Source: Rhynchopus sp. YZ270_cl-10
Taxonomy: Eukaryota; Euglenozoa; Diplonemea; Diplonemida; Diplonemidae
Direction: 5' to 3'
NCBI GenBank assembly: GCA_964035575.1
Contig: OZ037933.1
Span: 310,001-374,000, forward strand
Length of the DNA: 64,000 nucleotides
Under the pieces are notes generated by a model. The model was given only the letters and a program-made list of their open reading frames with translations. It had not been told where the DNA came from and did not search any database. This document shows positions 9,259-20,414 of this stretch, one piece after another. Made by a program: the position numbers and the translations under genes. Position 1 is the stretch's first letter; every line of letters begins with the position of its first letter.

Positions 9259-10581
9259 CTAAGCTTTCGCTGTTCCAGCCACAGCAGCCTCCATCTCCTT
9301 CAACCACCCTGCTGGAAGCAGGTTTTTGAGGTCAAATTCGAAGCGTTTCTTGACAAATGCGGGGCGGTATTCAGGTGCACGCGGCAGGTCCCGCATGGAG
9401 CAGCCATTTGTGTAGACGGAAAAGGCGTGCTCTAGCGCATGGTCTGGGGGATAGCCTATGGAGACGTATGCCAGCGCTAGGTCGCCTGCTGCCTGGCGGT
9501 CGTCGATGGTGATGTAGTGTTGGAGCATGGTGCGCCAGGGGAGGGGGAACAGAGGCAGGTCTTTGTTGCAGACGTATTGGTGGAAGAGCGCCTCGGCATC
9601 TGTGGCTCTGTTGTTTGCAAGAAAAAAGGTCAGTCTCGCTGCCAAGTCTGTGTTCGATAGACCATCCAACCCAGGCATTTCGGAGGTCCAAAACTCCTCA
9701 AATTCCTGCCAGCGTTGCAGCCGAGCCAGCTCGCAGACCAGAATATTCCGTTGCCGAACGCTATCCACATTGTTCCTCTTTGCATTAACATAGTGTTTGC
9801 GCGCAGAGGTCACATCACCCAACGAAACGCACATTTTCACCACAGCGTCTGCAAAAGCTCTCCCAGGACGTACCTTGAGACGGATCATATCCTCCACTAT
9901 CGCTTTCACTTCACCTTCATTGCGAACAAATTGGACGTAAACTTCGAAGATAGTTTCTTTCAGTGGGTAAAGAGTGAATTTCGCGGATTCATATATCTCA
10001 AAGCCGCGACTGCGTTCAATAGAAATATTTTCTTTGATGGTAATCTGTTCAGGAGATCCATTCGAAGCTACAGACAAACTGTTGCGTAGTGTTTGCAGCA
10101 ATGATGCTATCCCTTGGAGAAGCACTACATATTCGAAGTAAGAAGAGGCAGTGAATGTACCACGTTGTGCCCACACCGCATCCACGTAGACACATCCACT
10201 TTGATAGTCGCAACAGATAAACCGAGACGCAGTCAGCATGCTGCATTCCAAGAACAAATCGACCATCATGCCACGTCCCCGGTACTCCGCAATCCTTCGT
10301 AGAATTTCGCGAAGGAGACGTCCACTCCGCGCCTTCGTCCCAACGGTCAACAATGCACTAAAGCTTGCGACCCCAAGATTCCCCTTTTTGTGCAACTCTT
10401 GCAACGTTCCGTGCAAAGTGGTCTCTACACGTTGCTGCAGTGCGCGGTCCCCTTTGGGGTTATGATAGTGGTGGAAACGTACTTTGATGAGTCGTGCTGC
10501 CGTTTCCTCGCAGGTTGTATTCGCGATTTGGCGACCCCAAAGGGCGAGATTGTCTGCTAAGACACGGGACGCACGCATCAT
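9259..10581 (-). CDS. PPR-like helical-repeat protein, probably mitochondrial
   Basis: 440 aa from the ATG at 10581. The frame stays open further upstream, but that stretch is low-complexity and lies beyond a strong acceptor site (pyrimidine tract plus TAG, 11 nt before the ATG). The N-terminus (MMRASRVLADNLALWGRQ) is basic and Ser/Ala/Leu-rich, like a mitochondrial presequence. The C-terminal half is all-helical with repeating units such as VEDMIRLKVRPGRAFADAVV and ITIDDRQAAGDLALAYVSIG, which have PPR character. Euglenozoans have many PPR proteins in organellar RNA metabolism, but a specific role cannot be read from the sequence. It could be another alpha-solenoid family. Confidence 0.65.
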   Translation of the reverse strand: MMRASRVLADNLALWGRQIANTTCEETAARLIKVRFHHYHNPKGDRALQQRVETTLHGTLQELHKKGNLGVASFSALLTVGTKARSGRLLREILRRIAEYRGRGMMVDLFLECSMLTASRFICCDYQSGCVYVDAVWAQRGTFTASSYFEYVVLLQGIASLLQTLRNSLSVASNGSPEQITIKENISIERSRGFEIYESAKFTLYPLKETIFEVYVQFVRNEGEVKAIVEDMIRLKVRPGRAFADAVVKMCVSLGDVTSARKHYVNAKRNNVDSVRQRNILVCELARLQRWQEFEEFWTSEMPGLDGLSNTDLAARLTFFLANNRATDAEALFHQYVCNKDLPLFPLPWRTMLQHYITIDDRQAAGDLALAYVSIGYPPDHALEHAFSVYTNGCSMRDLPRAPEYRPAFVKKRFEFDLKNLLPAGWLKEMEAAVAGTAKA

Positions 10582-10592
10582 GCTTTTTTTTT

Positions 10593-10611
10593 CTAGAAGA
10601 AGAAGAAAAAA
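10593..10611 (-). promoter_or_regulatory. Probable splice acceptor of the PPR-like gene
   Basis: Minus strand reads TTTTTTCTTCTTCTTCTAG, 11 nt upstream of the ATG. There is no upstream exon candidate, so trans-splicing fits best. Confidence 0.6.
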
Positions 10612-11075
10612 TGGTGTAGTGCTACATCCGAAGAGGGGGGTGTTGGGGATGTGTTCTGTATGTGAGGGGGGGGTGGTTGTTTGAGTAGAGTAGATTGAAA
10701 GTGGGGTAGTGGCATTAAATTTGACTTTTTTGTCGGTATGTTGTGATGTGTGCCAAGGATAATTATTAATACGACAATATTGGCAGAGAATCTTGCTGAT
10801 TTCACCGTCCGCACGGCGGGGTCCACACACCCGAGGGTCCGTAAATTTTACGGACCCTCATTACGGACCCTCAAGTGCGGACCCGGGTCCGTAATTACGG
10901 ACCCTAGGGTCCGTAATTACGTACCCTAGGGTCCGTAATTACGGACCCTAGGGTACGTAATTACGTGGTCTAAGGTGGGAAATCACTGTTTGGATGTGTG
11001 ACTGCTGGTCGAAAAGCCCTGGGAGCAAACCGAGTGGTACACAGGTACCACATGATAGACCATGATCATGTGGGC

Positions 11076-12925
11076 CTATCCCAAGTTACATACCGAAAAA
11101 AGTCGTGAGCTCGGTTAGTTGTCAAAGACGTCTTCCACCATGCACTGAGGAGATAATGATCCAACAATTTACAAGAAAGATTACTTAACCTACTGCTGGA
11201 GTTGCCAGGTCGTAGTAACACACAAAGTGTGCCTCCGTTCGGGAAGACCGGATATTCTAGAGACCAAAAAGGCCTCAAGAATATCTTCCGGTAGTCAAGG
11301 TATAACCGAGTGAACGGCCCAAGACCCCCGTGGAGAAGTTAAATGTTGTAATGCTATCAAGTACAAACTGCGAACACTGTCTTACCCTCCTCAATACATG
11401 GTGGAATATGTCTTTGACAACAAACCGAGCTCAAGAGTTTTTAAACTTCCCTGAGGGAATGCGAGACGCAAAATTTACCACCAGACCCTGTCTTCGTGCA
11501 CCTTCGGTGCAACGCTGCAGACAGGCCAAACTGCGTTGGACTCAGAGGAATGCCTGCTGTGCAGTGTATCAATGAGAACCAAGTCCCAGCAACAAGGGGC
11601 GCCTTTTGGCGGGCGTTGTTGAGGGTGTTTGGGGTGCAAAGTTTTCCACAATTTTGATGCGCGGGTACAGAAGTGTTGTCTTGTTCTTTCATCTTTAGGA
11701 ATGTAAATGTCAATCGCGTTTAACTACCACTAGGGCTTGTTCAGTGAACCCACAAGGGGTCGAAGGGGGTTGGTTATCCCATAGCTATCAAAGGTTGTGT
11801 CGACCAGGCTAATCCACTATGTTACGCTGTACGTTGTTAAATCCGAAGAAATAACACTTTAGCAGCCGCAGGAAGTTTGCTAAAAAGAGTGCCTCACGCT
11901 ACACAAACCACCACCCGCGATTGACTTAGATGTTATAACAAAGAGAATTCAGAACAAAACAACACCCTGCCCCATACACACTAAATTGTCATGCTTCAAG
12001 AGCATGCCTGGGCCAAAATTACTGTTGACCAAAAAGGCAACAAGACCACCCACAAGGAGTGTAAATTGTGCACTGGTTTTCTGGGGGAACGCAATATTTT
12101 CTTGTGTCTAGTCCTCCGCAAGCAGAGGACAGACTTTCCGGAAGGTTTCCAAAGTCGAATTTCTTGCACTAGCTATGCTCCCTTGGTTAATGGCTATAGC
12201 AGTGACTGACTAAGTGTACCCACCCCCCTCCACCCAGATCTTCGTCCGCAAACTCAGAATAGATTGATGCGGGTAGATTTTGAGTTGTTGAATGTCGGAC
12301 CGCGGTGAAGCTTCTCATCGCAATCGCGGGTGCAGTTCAGACTTCACGATCCTGTGATAAGTGTAAATGTGGGGTGTGATTAAGTTATGGTATACAAACG
12401 TAGTAGTCGGGAAAGGTGAGGTTAATAAAAAAGGCTATTTATTGCCGTGAAATAAGATAGATTTTTTCCAGTTCGAGAGAGTGACCTGCTGCACAAATGG
12501 TTCGAGTGAAGCGAGGTGAATTATGTGAAGCAGGTAACGAGCGCCTGTGGAACCAAATAGAAACGTAACACTCATCACACGATAAAACCCATGGGAGAGG
12601 TTGTGGTGAAACGCACACACCTCGACCTGAGGAGTGGCTCTGCAGCGCGGTTCGTCCCCAGAACCGCAAGTGTGTTCAAAATGCTTTGTTTCTATTTCCT
12701 CCTTCATGTCATGAGGTGACACAAAATGATTGGTGCGTAAAAAAATAGCTATTTAATAGTGTGAACATTACGCGTTTATTTCGAGTTGAAAACACGAACA
12801 AGTTGAAATATGCGGCATTTTTTTGTTCAATCTTCACTAGTAACTGAAAGTTAAACATAATTACATACCTTGTCTTCCCCGTAACCTGCGCCTTCGCTGC
12901 TTTTAAGGTGCTTTCTCTGGGTGCC
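11076..12925. repeat. Duplicated unit A
   Basis: About 1.85 kb, highly similar over 11120-12420 to unit C (15540-16850) and to partial unit B (13370-13725). Short plus-strand frames (11991-12209 and 16423-16632) agree between A and C. On the minus strand the right end carries an exon-like piece ending AAGACAAG|GTATGT (12869), which recurs in C at 20813. The pieces may belong to an interrupted gene, but I could not build a convincing model. No family recognised. Confidence 0.6.
12566..12724 (-). repeat. SINE-like repeat, copy 1
   Basis: Shares AACACTCATCACACGATAAA and the GCGGTTCGTCCCC/GAACCGC hairpin with the copy at 43010-43191. Unit C lacks it at the matching place. Confidence 0.5.
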
Positions 12926-13139
12926 CAGTACCCAGTACCCAGTACCCAGTACCCAGTACCCAGTACCCAGTACCCAGTACCCAGTACCCAGTACCCAGTA
13001 CCCAGTACCCAGTACCCAGTACCCAGTACCCAGTACCCAGTACCCAGTACCCAGTACCCAGTACCCAGTACCCAGTACCCAGTACCCAGTACCCAGTACC
13101 CAGTACCCAGTACCCAGTACCCAGTACCCAGTACCCAGT
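12921..13139. repeat. (CCCAGTA)n minisatellite
   Basis: About 31 near-perfect 7-bp units. It begins exactly beside the exon-like right end of unit A; unit C has only a few diverged units at the same position. Confidence 0.95.
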
Positions 13140-13369
13140 GTCTTCGAGAACCTAAAAATGCATTTTGTTGAAATTTTCTGGCTTTTTCTGAACTTTTCCC
13201 AGCTACTTTTCTGGTCGAGTAGCTATTTTCACTTTTCTGGTGTATGAGTAGGTTTTCTGGGTGGGAGACTGGATTCTGGGTACAGTGGTGTGTCTGGGCA
13301 CCCAGGCACCTGGGTACTGGTGTATTTTCGGCCCAGTACCCCGGTACACGATACACTGGTGTACAAGGA

Positions 13370-13725
13370 AAAAAGTCGTGAAAAAGCAACCACAGCTCCA
13401 CATGACAAACACAAAAGTGTCCAGTCACGTGGGGCATTCATGCACTGAGGAGATAATGATCCAACAATTTACAAGAAAGATTACTTAACCTACTGCTGGA
13501 AATTGCCAGGTCGTAGTAACACACAAAGTGCGCCTCCGTTCGGGAATACCGGATATTCTAGAGACCAAAAAGGCCTCTTCCGCTGGTCAAGGTATAACCG
13601 AGTGAACGGCCCAAGACCCCCGTGGAGAAGTTAAATGTTGTAATGCTATCAAGTACAAACTGCGACCACTGTCTTACCCTCCTCAATGCATGGTGGAAGA
13701 TGTCTTTCACAACAAATAAGCTGTA
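13370..13725. repeat. Duplicated unit B (partial)
   Basis: The start matches unit C from 15485 (AAAAAAGTCGTGAAA...GTCCAGTCACGTGGGGCATT). It breaks off after TTCACAACAAAT, where sequence related to 20881-21010 and 21430-21510 begins. Confidence 0.7.
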
Positions 13726-13739
13726 CACAGGTACACAGG

Positions 13740-14040
13740 TAAAACCCGTTAAGATTGTGTGTGAAAGTTAAAAATAGCTATATTTGCATTTTTCGCCCAG
13801 CATTGAGGACACATAGTCCCACCAAGGGCAATTTTGTGATGTCAAAAAAAATTTTTTTTCGGACCAAAAATTGACTTGTTTTCGGTAAAACCCACTAAAA
13901 ATTGTGGTACTCTAAACTGCGTTTTAGACCCCCACAGATGCTCAAAAGTGCCAAATTTTGCTTTTAATGGCCTCAAATCGTCGAAATTAGCCCTAAACGG
14001 GGGCAAAAAAAATTTTTCGAGAGTCCCTTTCCCTGGGAGG
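13740..14040. repeat. TTTTAGACCCC/GGCCTCAAATCG repeat
   Basis: Shares phrases with 20881-21010 and 21430-21510, such as CTCAAAAGTGCCAAATTTTG and CCCACCAAGGGCA. Non-coding. Confidence 0.5.
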
Positions 14041-14144
14041 CTCCGTAATTACGGACCCTAGGGTACGTAATGACACTCCGTAAAGAGGGACCCTCCTAAC
14101 ATGCCGTTTTACGGACCCTCGGGGTGTGCGGACCCCGCCGTGCG

Positions 14145-14147
<3 letters not shown>

Positions 14148-14192
<45 letters not shown>

Positions 14193-15300
14193 AGGGGATA
14201 CGACTCCAGCCATTTTGGCTGGGACCAAACGCACGGAAAATTCATTTGGCATTATCTGGCCATCTCCAAGGCAACTGCGGGTGAAAAACACCCTCAGAGT
14301 GGGTCACAGGGGGCCTGTGGGTCGAAAAACGACCCAGAAGCCACCCCAGAATACAAAAAAATGGAAAAAAATAGTGAAAAAACGGCTTTTTTCACGTTTT
14401 GGCCACTTTGGGCAAAATAGCGATTTTTCGAGAAAAAAATCAAAAACCGGGATATTTTTTGACATCACAAAGCCTCCTTTGGCACAAATATACCCCAAAA
14501 GTGGCCTGTGAGTCCATTCCAACCTGTTTTGGACATATTTGACACTTTTGGAAGTGTTTTTTTGGTGTTTTTAGGTCAAAAAAATGCCCAAGACGTCCCC
14601 AAGACATCCCCAAGACACTTTGCACACCCCCTGTTACGGTCATATTTTTTTCGTTTTTTTGCCTGAAACCCCCAAAATACCCTTAAAGCCCTTCAACTTC
14701 AACATGGATGCTGCCGAAACTGAAGCACAATTTTAGGGCTTTAAAAAATATTTTTTTTGGGGTGCTTCTACTCACTCTGAGTGGGTGTGTGATGGATATT
14801 CGGGACTATGTGGGGTCCGGGAGGGGTATTTTGGGGGTTTCAGGCAAAAAAACGAAAAAAATATGACCGTAACAGGGGGTGTGCAAAGTGTCTTGGGGAT
14901 GTCTTGGGGACGTCTTGGGCATTTTTTTGACCTAAAAACACCAAAAAAACACTTCCAAAAGTGTCAAATATGTCCAAAACAGGTTGGAATGGACTCACAG
15001 GCCACTTTTGGGGTATATTTGTGCCAAAGGAGGCTTTGTGATGTCAAAAAATATCCCGGTTTTTGATTTTTTTCTCGAAAAATCGCTATTTTGCCCAAAG
15101 TGGCCAAAACGTGAAAAAAGCCGTTTTTTCACTATTTTTTTCCATTTTTTTGTATTCTGGGGTGGCTTCTGGGTCGTTTTTCGACCCACAGGCCCCCTGT
15201 GACCCACTCTGAGGGTGTTTTTCACCCGCAGTTGCCTTGGAGATGGCCAGATAATGCCAAATGAATTTTCCGTGCGCAAAAAATGGCTGGAGTCGTACAC
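14148..15300. mobile_element. Large palindromic element with 44-base G-run
   Basis: Arms 14201-14681 and 14825-15295 are almost exact inverted copies around a centre at 14753; one 10-12-base indel lies near the outer end. A G-run (14148-14191) precedes the left arm. Both arms can be read as the same 72-codon frame, but with low-complexity Phe-rich text that I take as non-coding. Confidence 0.85.
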
Positions 15301-15304
15301 CGTG

Positions 15305-15482
15305 CGCTGGTCAGAGGTCTGACCAGGTAATACCTGGTCAGATTTATGACCAGGTACACCTGGTCAGATCTGACCAGGTACACCTGGTCATGACCAGGTG
15401 TACCTGGTCAGATGACCAGGTACCTGGTCACATTTACCCAGGTAAGTACCCAGGCGCCCAGGTGACCAGGAACAGGTACCCA
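15305..15482. repeat. ACCAGGT/ACCTGGT palindromic array
   Basis: Closely spaced, alternately oriented ACCAGGTA and TACCTGGTCA units. The junction CACCGTGCGCTGGTCAGAGG also joins the similar array at 21523-21712 to another G-run element. Confidence 0.85.
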
Positions 15483-15484
15483 GG

Positions 15485-16849
15485 AACAAGAAAAAAGTCG
15501 TGAAAGAGCAACCACAGCTCCACATGACAAACACAAAAGTGTCCAGTCACGTGGGGCATTCATGCACTGAGGAGATAATGATCCAACAATTTACAAGAAA
15601 GATTACTTAACCTACTGCTGGAAATTGCCAGGTCGTAGTAACACACAAAGTGTGCCTCCGTTCGGGAAGACCGGATATTCTAGAGACCAAAAAGGCCTCA
15701 AGAATATCTTCCGGTAGTCAAGGTAGAACCGAGTGAACGGCCCCCGTGGAGAAGTTAAATGTTGTAATGCTATCAGGTAGAAACTGCGAACACTGTCTTA
15801 CCCTCCTCAATGCATGGTGGTTGATGTCTTCCACAACAAATTTCCTGTACCCAGGTACCAGGTTCCCAGACCCACGCAGTACCACGTCGCAGTACTACGC
15901 AAAATTTACCACCAGACCCTGTCTTCGTGCACCTGAAGTACAACGCCGCAGACAGGCCAAACATGCGTTGGACTCAGAGGAATGCCCGCTGTGCAGGTAT
16001 CAATGAGAACCAACTCCCAGCAACAAGGGGCGCCTTTTGGCGGGCGTTGTTGAGGGTGTTTGGGGTGCAAAGTTTTCCACAATTTTGATGCGCGGGTACA
16101 GAAGTGTTGTCTTGTTCTTTCATCTCTAGGAAATGTAAATGTCAATCGCGTTTAACTACCACTAGGGCTTGTTCAGTGAACCCACAAGGGGTCGAAGGGG
16201 GTTGGTTATCCCATATCTATCAAAGGTTGTGTCGACCAGGCTAAACCACTATGTTACGCTGTACGTTGTTAAATCCGAAGAAATAACACTTTAGCAGCCG
16301 CAGGAAGTTTGCTAAAAAGAGTGCCTCACGCTACACAAACCACCACCCGCGATTGACTTAGATGTTATAACAAAGAGAATTCAGAACAAAACAACACCCT
16401 GCCCCATACACACTAAATTGTCATGCTTCAAGAGCATGCCTGGGCCAAAATTACTGTTGACAAAAAAGGCAACAAGACCACCCACAAGGAGTGTGAAATG
16501 TGCACTGGTTTTCTGGGGGAACGCAATATTTTCTTGTGTCTAGTCCTCCGCAAGCAGAGGACAGACTTTCCGGAAGGTTTCCAAAGTCGAATTTCTTGCA
16601 CTAGCTATGCTCCCTGGGTTAAATGGCAATAGCAGTGACTGACAAAATATTCCCACCCCCCAGGTCTTCGTCCACAAACCCAGAATAGATTGATGTGGGT
16701 GAAGCCTTTCGGATTTTTGAGTTGTTGATAGAATGTCGAAGAGCGGCGAAACTTCTCATCGCAATCACGGATGCAGTTCAGATTTCACGATCCTGTGATG
16801 AGTGTAAATGTGGGGTGTGATTAAGTTATGGTGTATAAACGCAGTACTG
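15485..16849. repeat. Duplicated unit C (left part)
   Basis: Near-copy of unit A, split at 16849/20415 by a hAT-like element; its right part is 20415-20860. A short replaced block (15842-15895) carries CCCAGGTACC-type sequence instead of unit A's text. Confidence 0.75.
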
Positions 16850-17191
16850 TAAAATCGTTTAATTTGTCACCTACAATTCTTCCGTCCCTAATACAGAAAG
16901 TATCACTCAAGGCTGTACTTTAAAAAGTAGACACAAAAAATCGCCCAACGTAATGTGAGGGGGTGACAAAATTCATTTATGACTGATATTTCAACTCGGT
17001 TAATTACATACATATTAGGTACGTACGTAATACGCGGCTTTTTAATTAAAATAATAAAATACGTAGTACGTAAAAATAATACTACGTACGTAGCAAGATT
17101 AGCCGCAAAATACGCGCAAAATACGTAGTAAATAAAGTATTTACGTACCAAATACGTAGTAAATAAAGTATTTTTATATTAATTATAATAG

Positions 17192-18496
17192 ATATCAGCC
17201 AAAATCTGCTTAGCCGTATACTTCGGGGCCTCGTTCACTTAATAAACCACAGATGCAAATTTTTGAGCCTACGACCCCGCATTTAACTCATTTCGATCCC
17301 CTGATTTCAATCCCAAAAAAATTTCAAAAAAATAAAAAAAAATTATTTTCTGAAATGACGTCGGCAGTTTTTTCTAAGTAAGAGAAAACCGAATGGAGTG
17401 GGAACGCTAGTGAGAGCGCAGCGGAAACGATAGTGGGAACGCAACGAGCTTTTTTCATAATGTTTTATTCTTCCCCACAAAATATCACGCGCAGAGAAAC
17501 ACTCGTTTTTCACACAGCGCGTCCGTTTGTTTGTTTTTCTCAAACGACACCTTTTTTCAAAATTTTCCCCCGGTATCACATATGATACTGATTTCCATGG
17601 ATACACATGAAAAGGAGTTCCGTGCTATTCACAGAACTCGATAGGCGATTGAGCTTATCTAACAACAACCAAAACAAAAGAAAGTACAAAGAAGAGAATA
17701 AAAAATGCAGGAAAAATAGACAAAGAGAAAAACAAAGAGATTTTGACAAAGTGAACAATAAAAACTTTTGCTCTCCGCCGCCTCAGGTGAGAAGTTATTT
17801 TCCAAACACCCCGAAAATGAGCGTATATGGATTTCCGAGCTCCCCGCGTTTCATAGAAAAAAAAATCGACCATTTTAGTGGAGTAGAAGTCAAAAAAAAG
17901 TGGCTCCAATGCTTTGTGCATGTAATACAGGGGATTTTCAGTGCAGAAAGAGTGGTCGGCTCCACCAAAAGTTGCGTACCGTGGAGTGTGTTTCCAGTTG
18001 ACAAAAATGGTCGCAATTGAAAGATTTGTCAAAAATAAATCCAAAGAAAAAAAAATCGACAACTTTTGACAAAAAAAATCAAATTTAGAGACATCGCTGT
18101 GTTGGACCCAAAGAGGAGATTTCCTCACCGTACAAAGTACACTGTATAGTACCCAGTACATAGTACCCATTCTCCCGCCGCCCACTCGCTCGCCCCAGAT
18201 GCATATTTTTGACCGTCCGACCCCGGAATTGAACGTTTTCGCACCCTATCTTTCCAAGAATATTTTTTTTCAGAATGTGCCCGGGCCATAAAATCGATAA
18301 AATCCACCTGTCCATGGTCAAGTACATTTGAGAGGCCGGGGGTGTAATATTTTCACCCGAAAAGGCGCGTATATGAATTTCCGGATCGATCTGAAAAAAT
18401 CCGGGGTCGCAACATTTTTTTGGCGGATTTTTTATCACTTTAAAGTGGCTCCAAAAACAGGCCATTATATACGGCTAAGCAGATTTTGGCTGATAT
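17192..18496. mobile_element. Nested element, ATATCAGCCAAAATCTGC ends
   Basis: Inverted ends ATATCAGCCAAAATCTGCTT and AAGCAGATTTTGGCTGATAT, extended through AGCCGTATA. The interior shares GTCCGACCCCGGAATTGAAC and related phrases with the element at 52393-53322, so the two form one family with different ends. Non-coding. Confidence 0.7.
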
Positions 18497-18528
18497 ATTA
18501 TTATAAATTACCGGTAGTTTTAAACCGT

Positions 18529-18680
18529 TACAAGTGGGTTCCAAGTGGGTTACATACACGACATGTACCACCACCTAATTTTGCCTGAAATTAGGTGAAG
18601 TTCAGTGGTTTTTGGTGGTACATGTAACATACATGTAACCCACTTGTAACGTTACAAGTAGGTTACAAGTGGGTTACTTC
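18529..18680. repeat. Nested fold-back repeats
   Basis: Outer GTTACAAGTGGGTT arms enclose inner ATGTACCACCACCT/GGTGGTACAT arms around TTTTGCCTGAAATTAGGTG. Adjacent to the 3' end of the zinc-finger gene. Confidence 0.6.
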
Positions 18681-19801
18681 ACCGTCGTGCATGAGCAGGT
18701 CGCGTCTGCACTCGAAAACCTACGAGAGCCTGGCTTCAACAACAGCACCAATATCGGGCAGCTACTGCGATTGGTCAACGAGATATGTATATAAAACTTC
18801 TCTCGACCAGTGGTCCTTTCGAAATGGAGGTCCCGTAAAGCTTTGCTGCTGCGTTCCGAAATTATTTTTGCCAGCATGAAGGTTCTCACCATCTCCGGAT
18901 GCACATAGCGACCCGCCTGAATCTGAGGGAAATTGAGGTGATTTTGCCACATCTCCTGAAGGTTTGCCAGAAGTGACTGTGTCGAGGGTCTGTAATTTAC
19001 CTTCATCGCATTCACCATCTTTTCGAAGCGTGTCCGTATTGTAATTGACATGAAGCCGACATCGTCTTTTTTTTTTTTTTTAAAGCCCACATCGTCGGTC
19101 TCGTTGAAGCCCTGTGAGACTTCTGCAACGTGCCCACACGAACCACTTTGAACAAAGTGTTCTTGAACACCTGTTGTTCGGTTCACGAACGTGTCGATCC
19201 ACTTTCCGGTGGATCCGCCGCTGACCGCAAGGATGTGGTTACCAAGCACCACCGCACCGTCAAATAGGAGCTGGATGGTGCCACTTCGTTGGAGATCCTC
19301 CAGGACCACCTCCATGTCCTCTTGGAAGATTTTGTCGATGTGCATTTCAACCAGTGCGCCCTTCGAGATGGACGGGTCCCCGTAGAGCTTTGCAGCTGCA
19401 TTGCGAAAATGCCTTGCTTGCCCGCTCGTTGACCCCCCATAAAGGGCCGCGCGGGCAAACATCTTGTTTTTTTCGGTTTTGGAAAAAAGGCCTGTCGTCA
19501 CACGCACCTCCTTTTCTTCTTCATCTTCGTCTTCAGCTTCATCGTCATTTTTGTCTGCATCGTCCTCGGGGTGTGTCTTCTTCACCTTCGTACCCTTTTT
19601 CTCCATCAGCCTTGCGAGCAGCTCTGTGTGCTTTATCCCGGTCAGGTGTTGCCTCAGGCTGTCCAGGTCCCAATTGGACCGGGGCCCGTTGCACGCCTCG
19701 CAGAAGACCACTTCGTCGGTCTCCTTGAAGCCGCGATCCAGGAGGGAGGACCGGTGCGACTTCTTCTTCGTCGACGCCGCACGCTTCCCAGACGCAGACA
19801 T
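18674..19801 (-). CDS. CGGBP1-type zinc-finger, hAT transposase-like protein (short)
   Basis: 375 aa from the ATG at 19801. Residues 33-60 form a finger with C34, C37, H52 and H58 (C-x2-C-x14-H-x5-H), of the CGGBP1/BED kind that precedes hAT transposase domains. An acidic stretch (77-98) follows. A region around D181 (QLLFDGAVVLGNH) is reminiscent of the first catalytic Asp block of hAT. The full C-terminal dimerisation region is absent, so the protein is about half the usual length, and the last 45 residues look out of frame. A short A-run-containing duplication (ETDDVGF repeated around a Lys run) lies at about residues 230-250. Being inside a TIR element supports the transposase reading, though a free-standing DNA-binding protein is possible. 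Confidence 0.5.
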   Translation of the reverse strand: MSASGKRAASTKKKSHRSSLLDRGFKETDEVVFCEACNGPRSNWDLDSLRQHLTGIKHTELLARLMEKKGTKVKKTHPEDDADKNDDEAEDEDEEEKEVRVTTGLFSKTEKNKMFARAALYGGSTSGQARHFRNAAAKLYGDPSISKGALVEMHIDKIFQEDMEVVLEDLQRSGTIQLLFDGAVVLGNHILAVSGGSTGKWIDTFVNRTTGVQEHFVQSGSCGHVAEVSQGFNETDDVGFKKKKKDDVGFMSITIRTRFEKMVNAMKVNYRPSTQSLLANLQEMWQNHLNFPQIQAGRYVHPEMVRTFMLAKIISERSSKALRDLHFERTTGREKFYIHISLTNRSSCPILVLLLKPGSRRFSSADATCSCTTVK

Positions 19802-20414
19802 ATCTAAAAATCAAATCTGTTCCGTTGATGATTGGTGGGAAGGACGGGCGGGGGATAACAGCACCATTTTGCCATGTCAAAAAAAAAGGGGGGGGGTGTG
19901 TGTGTCATTTTATAACTTGTATGCTTTTTTTGTATGTACGTATTTACGTGTGCCGAGAACTGTCCAATTTTGCAAAGTGACCCACTACTGGACGGACGGA
20001 TTCCAAAAATGCAAATGCCGGTGTTTTTGGACGATGCATCTTTCCCGGCCAAAAACCCTACCACAAATTATAAAGTGTACCCCCTCCCCCTTATACCAAT
20101 GACCTCTCAGGGACCTGTCAACATAGCCCCCCTCCGGAACACCATTTGAGTAATTAAAACTACGGTCAATATACGTGGTAACTATTAAAAATACGCGCAT
20201 TTACGTAGTATTAAATAAAAATACGCGCAACTTACGTAGTATTAAATAAAAATACGCGCATTTTACGTAGTATTAATTAATTATTATTAAATAAATACCC
20301 CTTCATGTTGCAAATACGTACTACGTATTTTATTATTTTTACTACGTATTTGCCGCGTATTACGTACGTACCTATTATGTATGTAATTAGGGTGTGACAA
20401 ATTAAACGATTTTC

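Larger units (their letters stand above)
10809..14145. mobile_element. Element with GGGTCCGTAATTACGGACCC-type ends
   Basis: Inverted ends CCGCACGGCGGGGTCC and GGACCCCGCCGTGCGG, each followed by CACACCCGAGGGTCCGTAAA-type sequence. They are backed by clusters of the palindrome GGGTCCGTAATTACGGACCC (10835-10970 left, 14040-14125 right). The 3.3-kb interior holds duplicated unit A, a (CCCAGTA)n array and partial unit B. Its right end abuts a 44-base G-run. Whether the whole block moved as one unit is inference. Confidence 0.55.
16850..20414. mobile_element. hAT-like DNA transposon
   Basis: About 3.56 kb. Inverted ends AAAATCGTTTAATTTGTCAC are followed by a second matching block (17005-17038 against 20352-20385). 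Flanks CAGTACTG and CAGTATTA give a degenerate 8-bp duplication. Unit A shows the uninterrupted site at about 12390-12412. It encodes a zinc-finger protein on the minus strand and hosts a nested element at 17192-18496. The left end has about 125 bp between its two inverted blocks that the right end lacks. Confidence 0.7.

Noticed and set aside
12709-13437. Open frames made of repeated GTGYWVL or STQYPVP on both strands
   Set aside because: They are translations of the (CCCAGTA)n array; 7-bp units cannot create stops in these frames, so openness is trivial.
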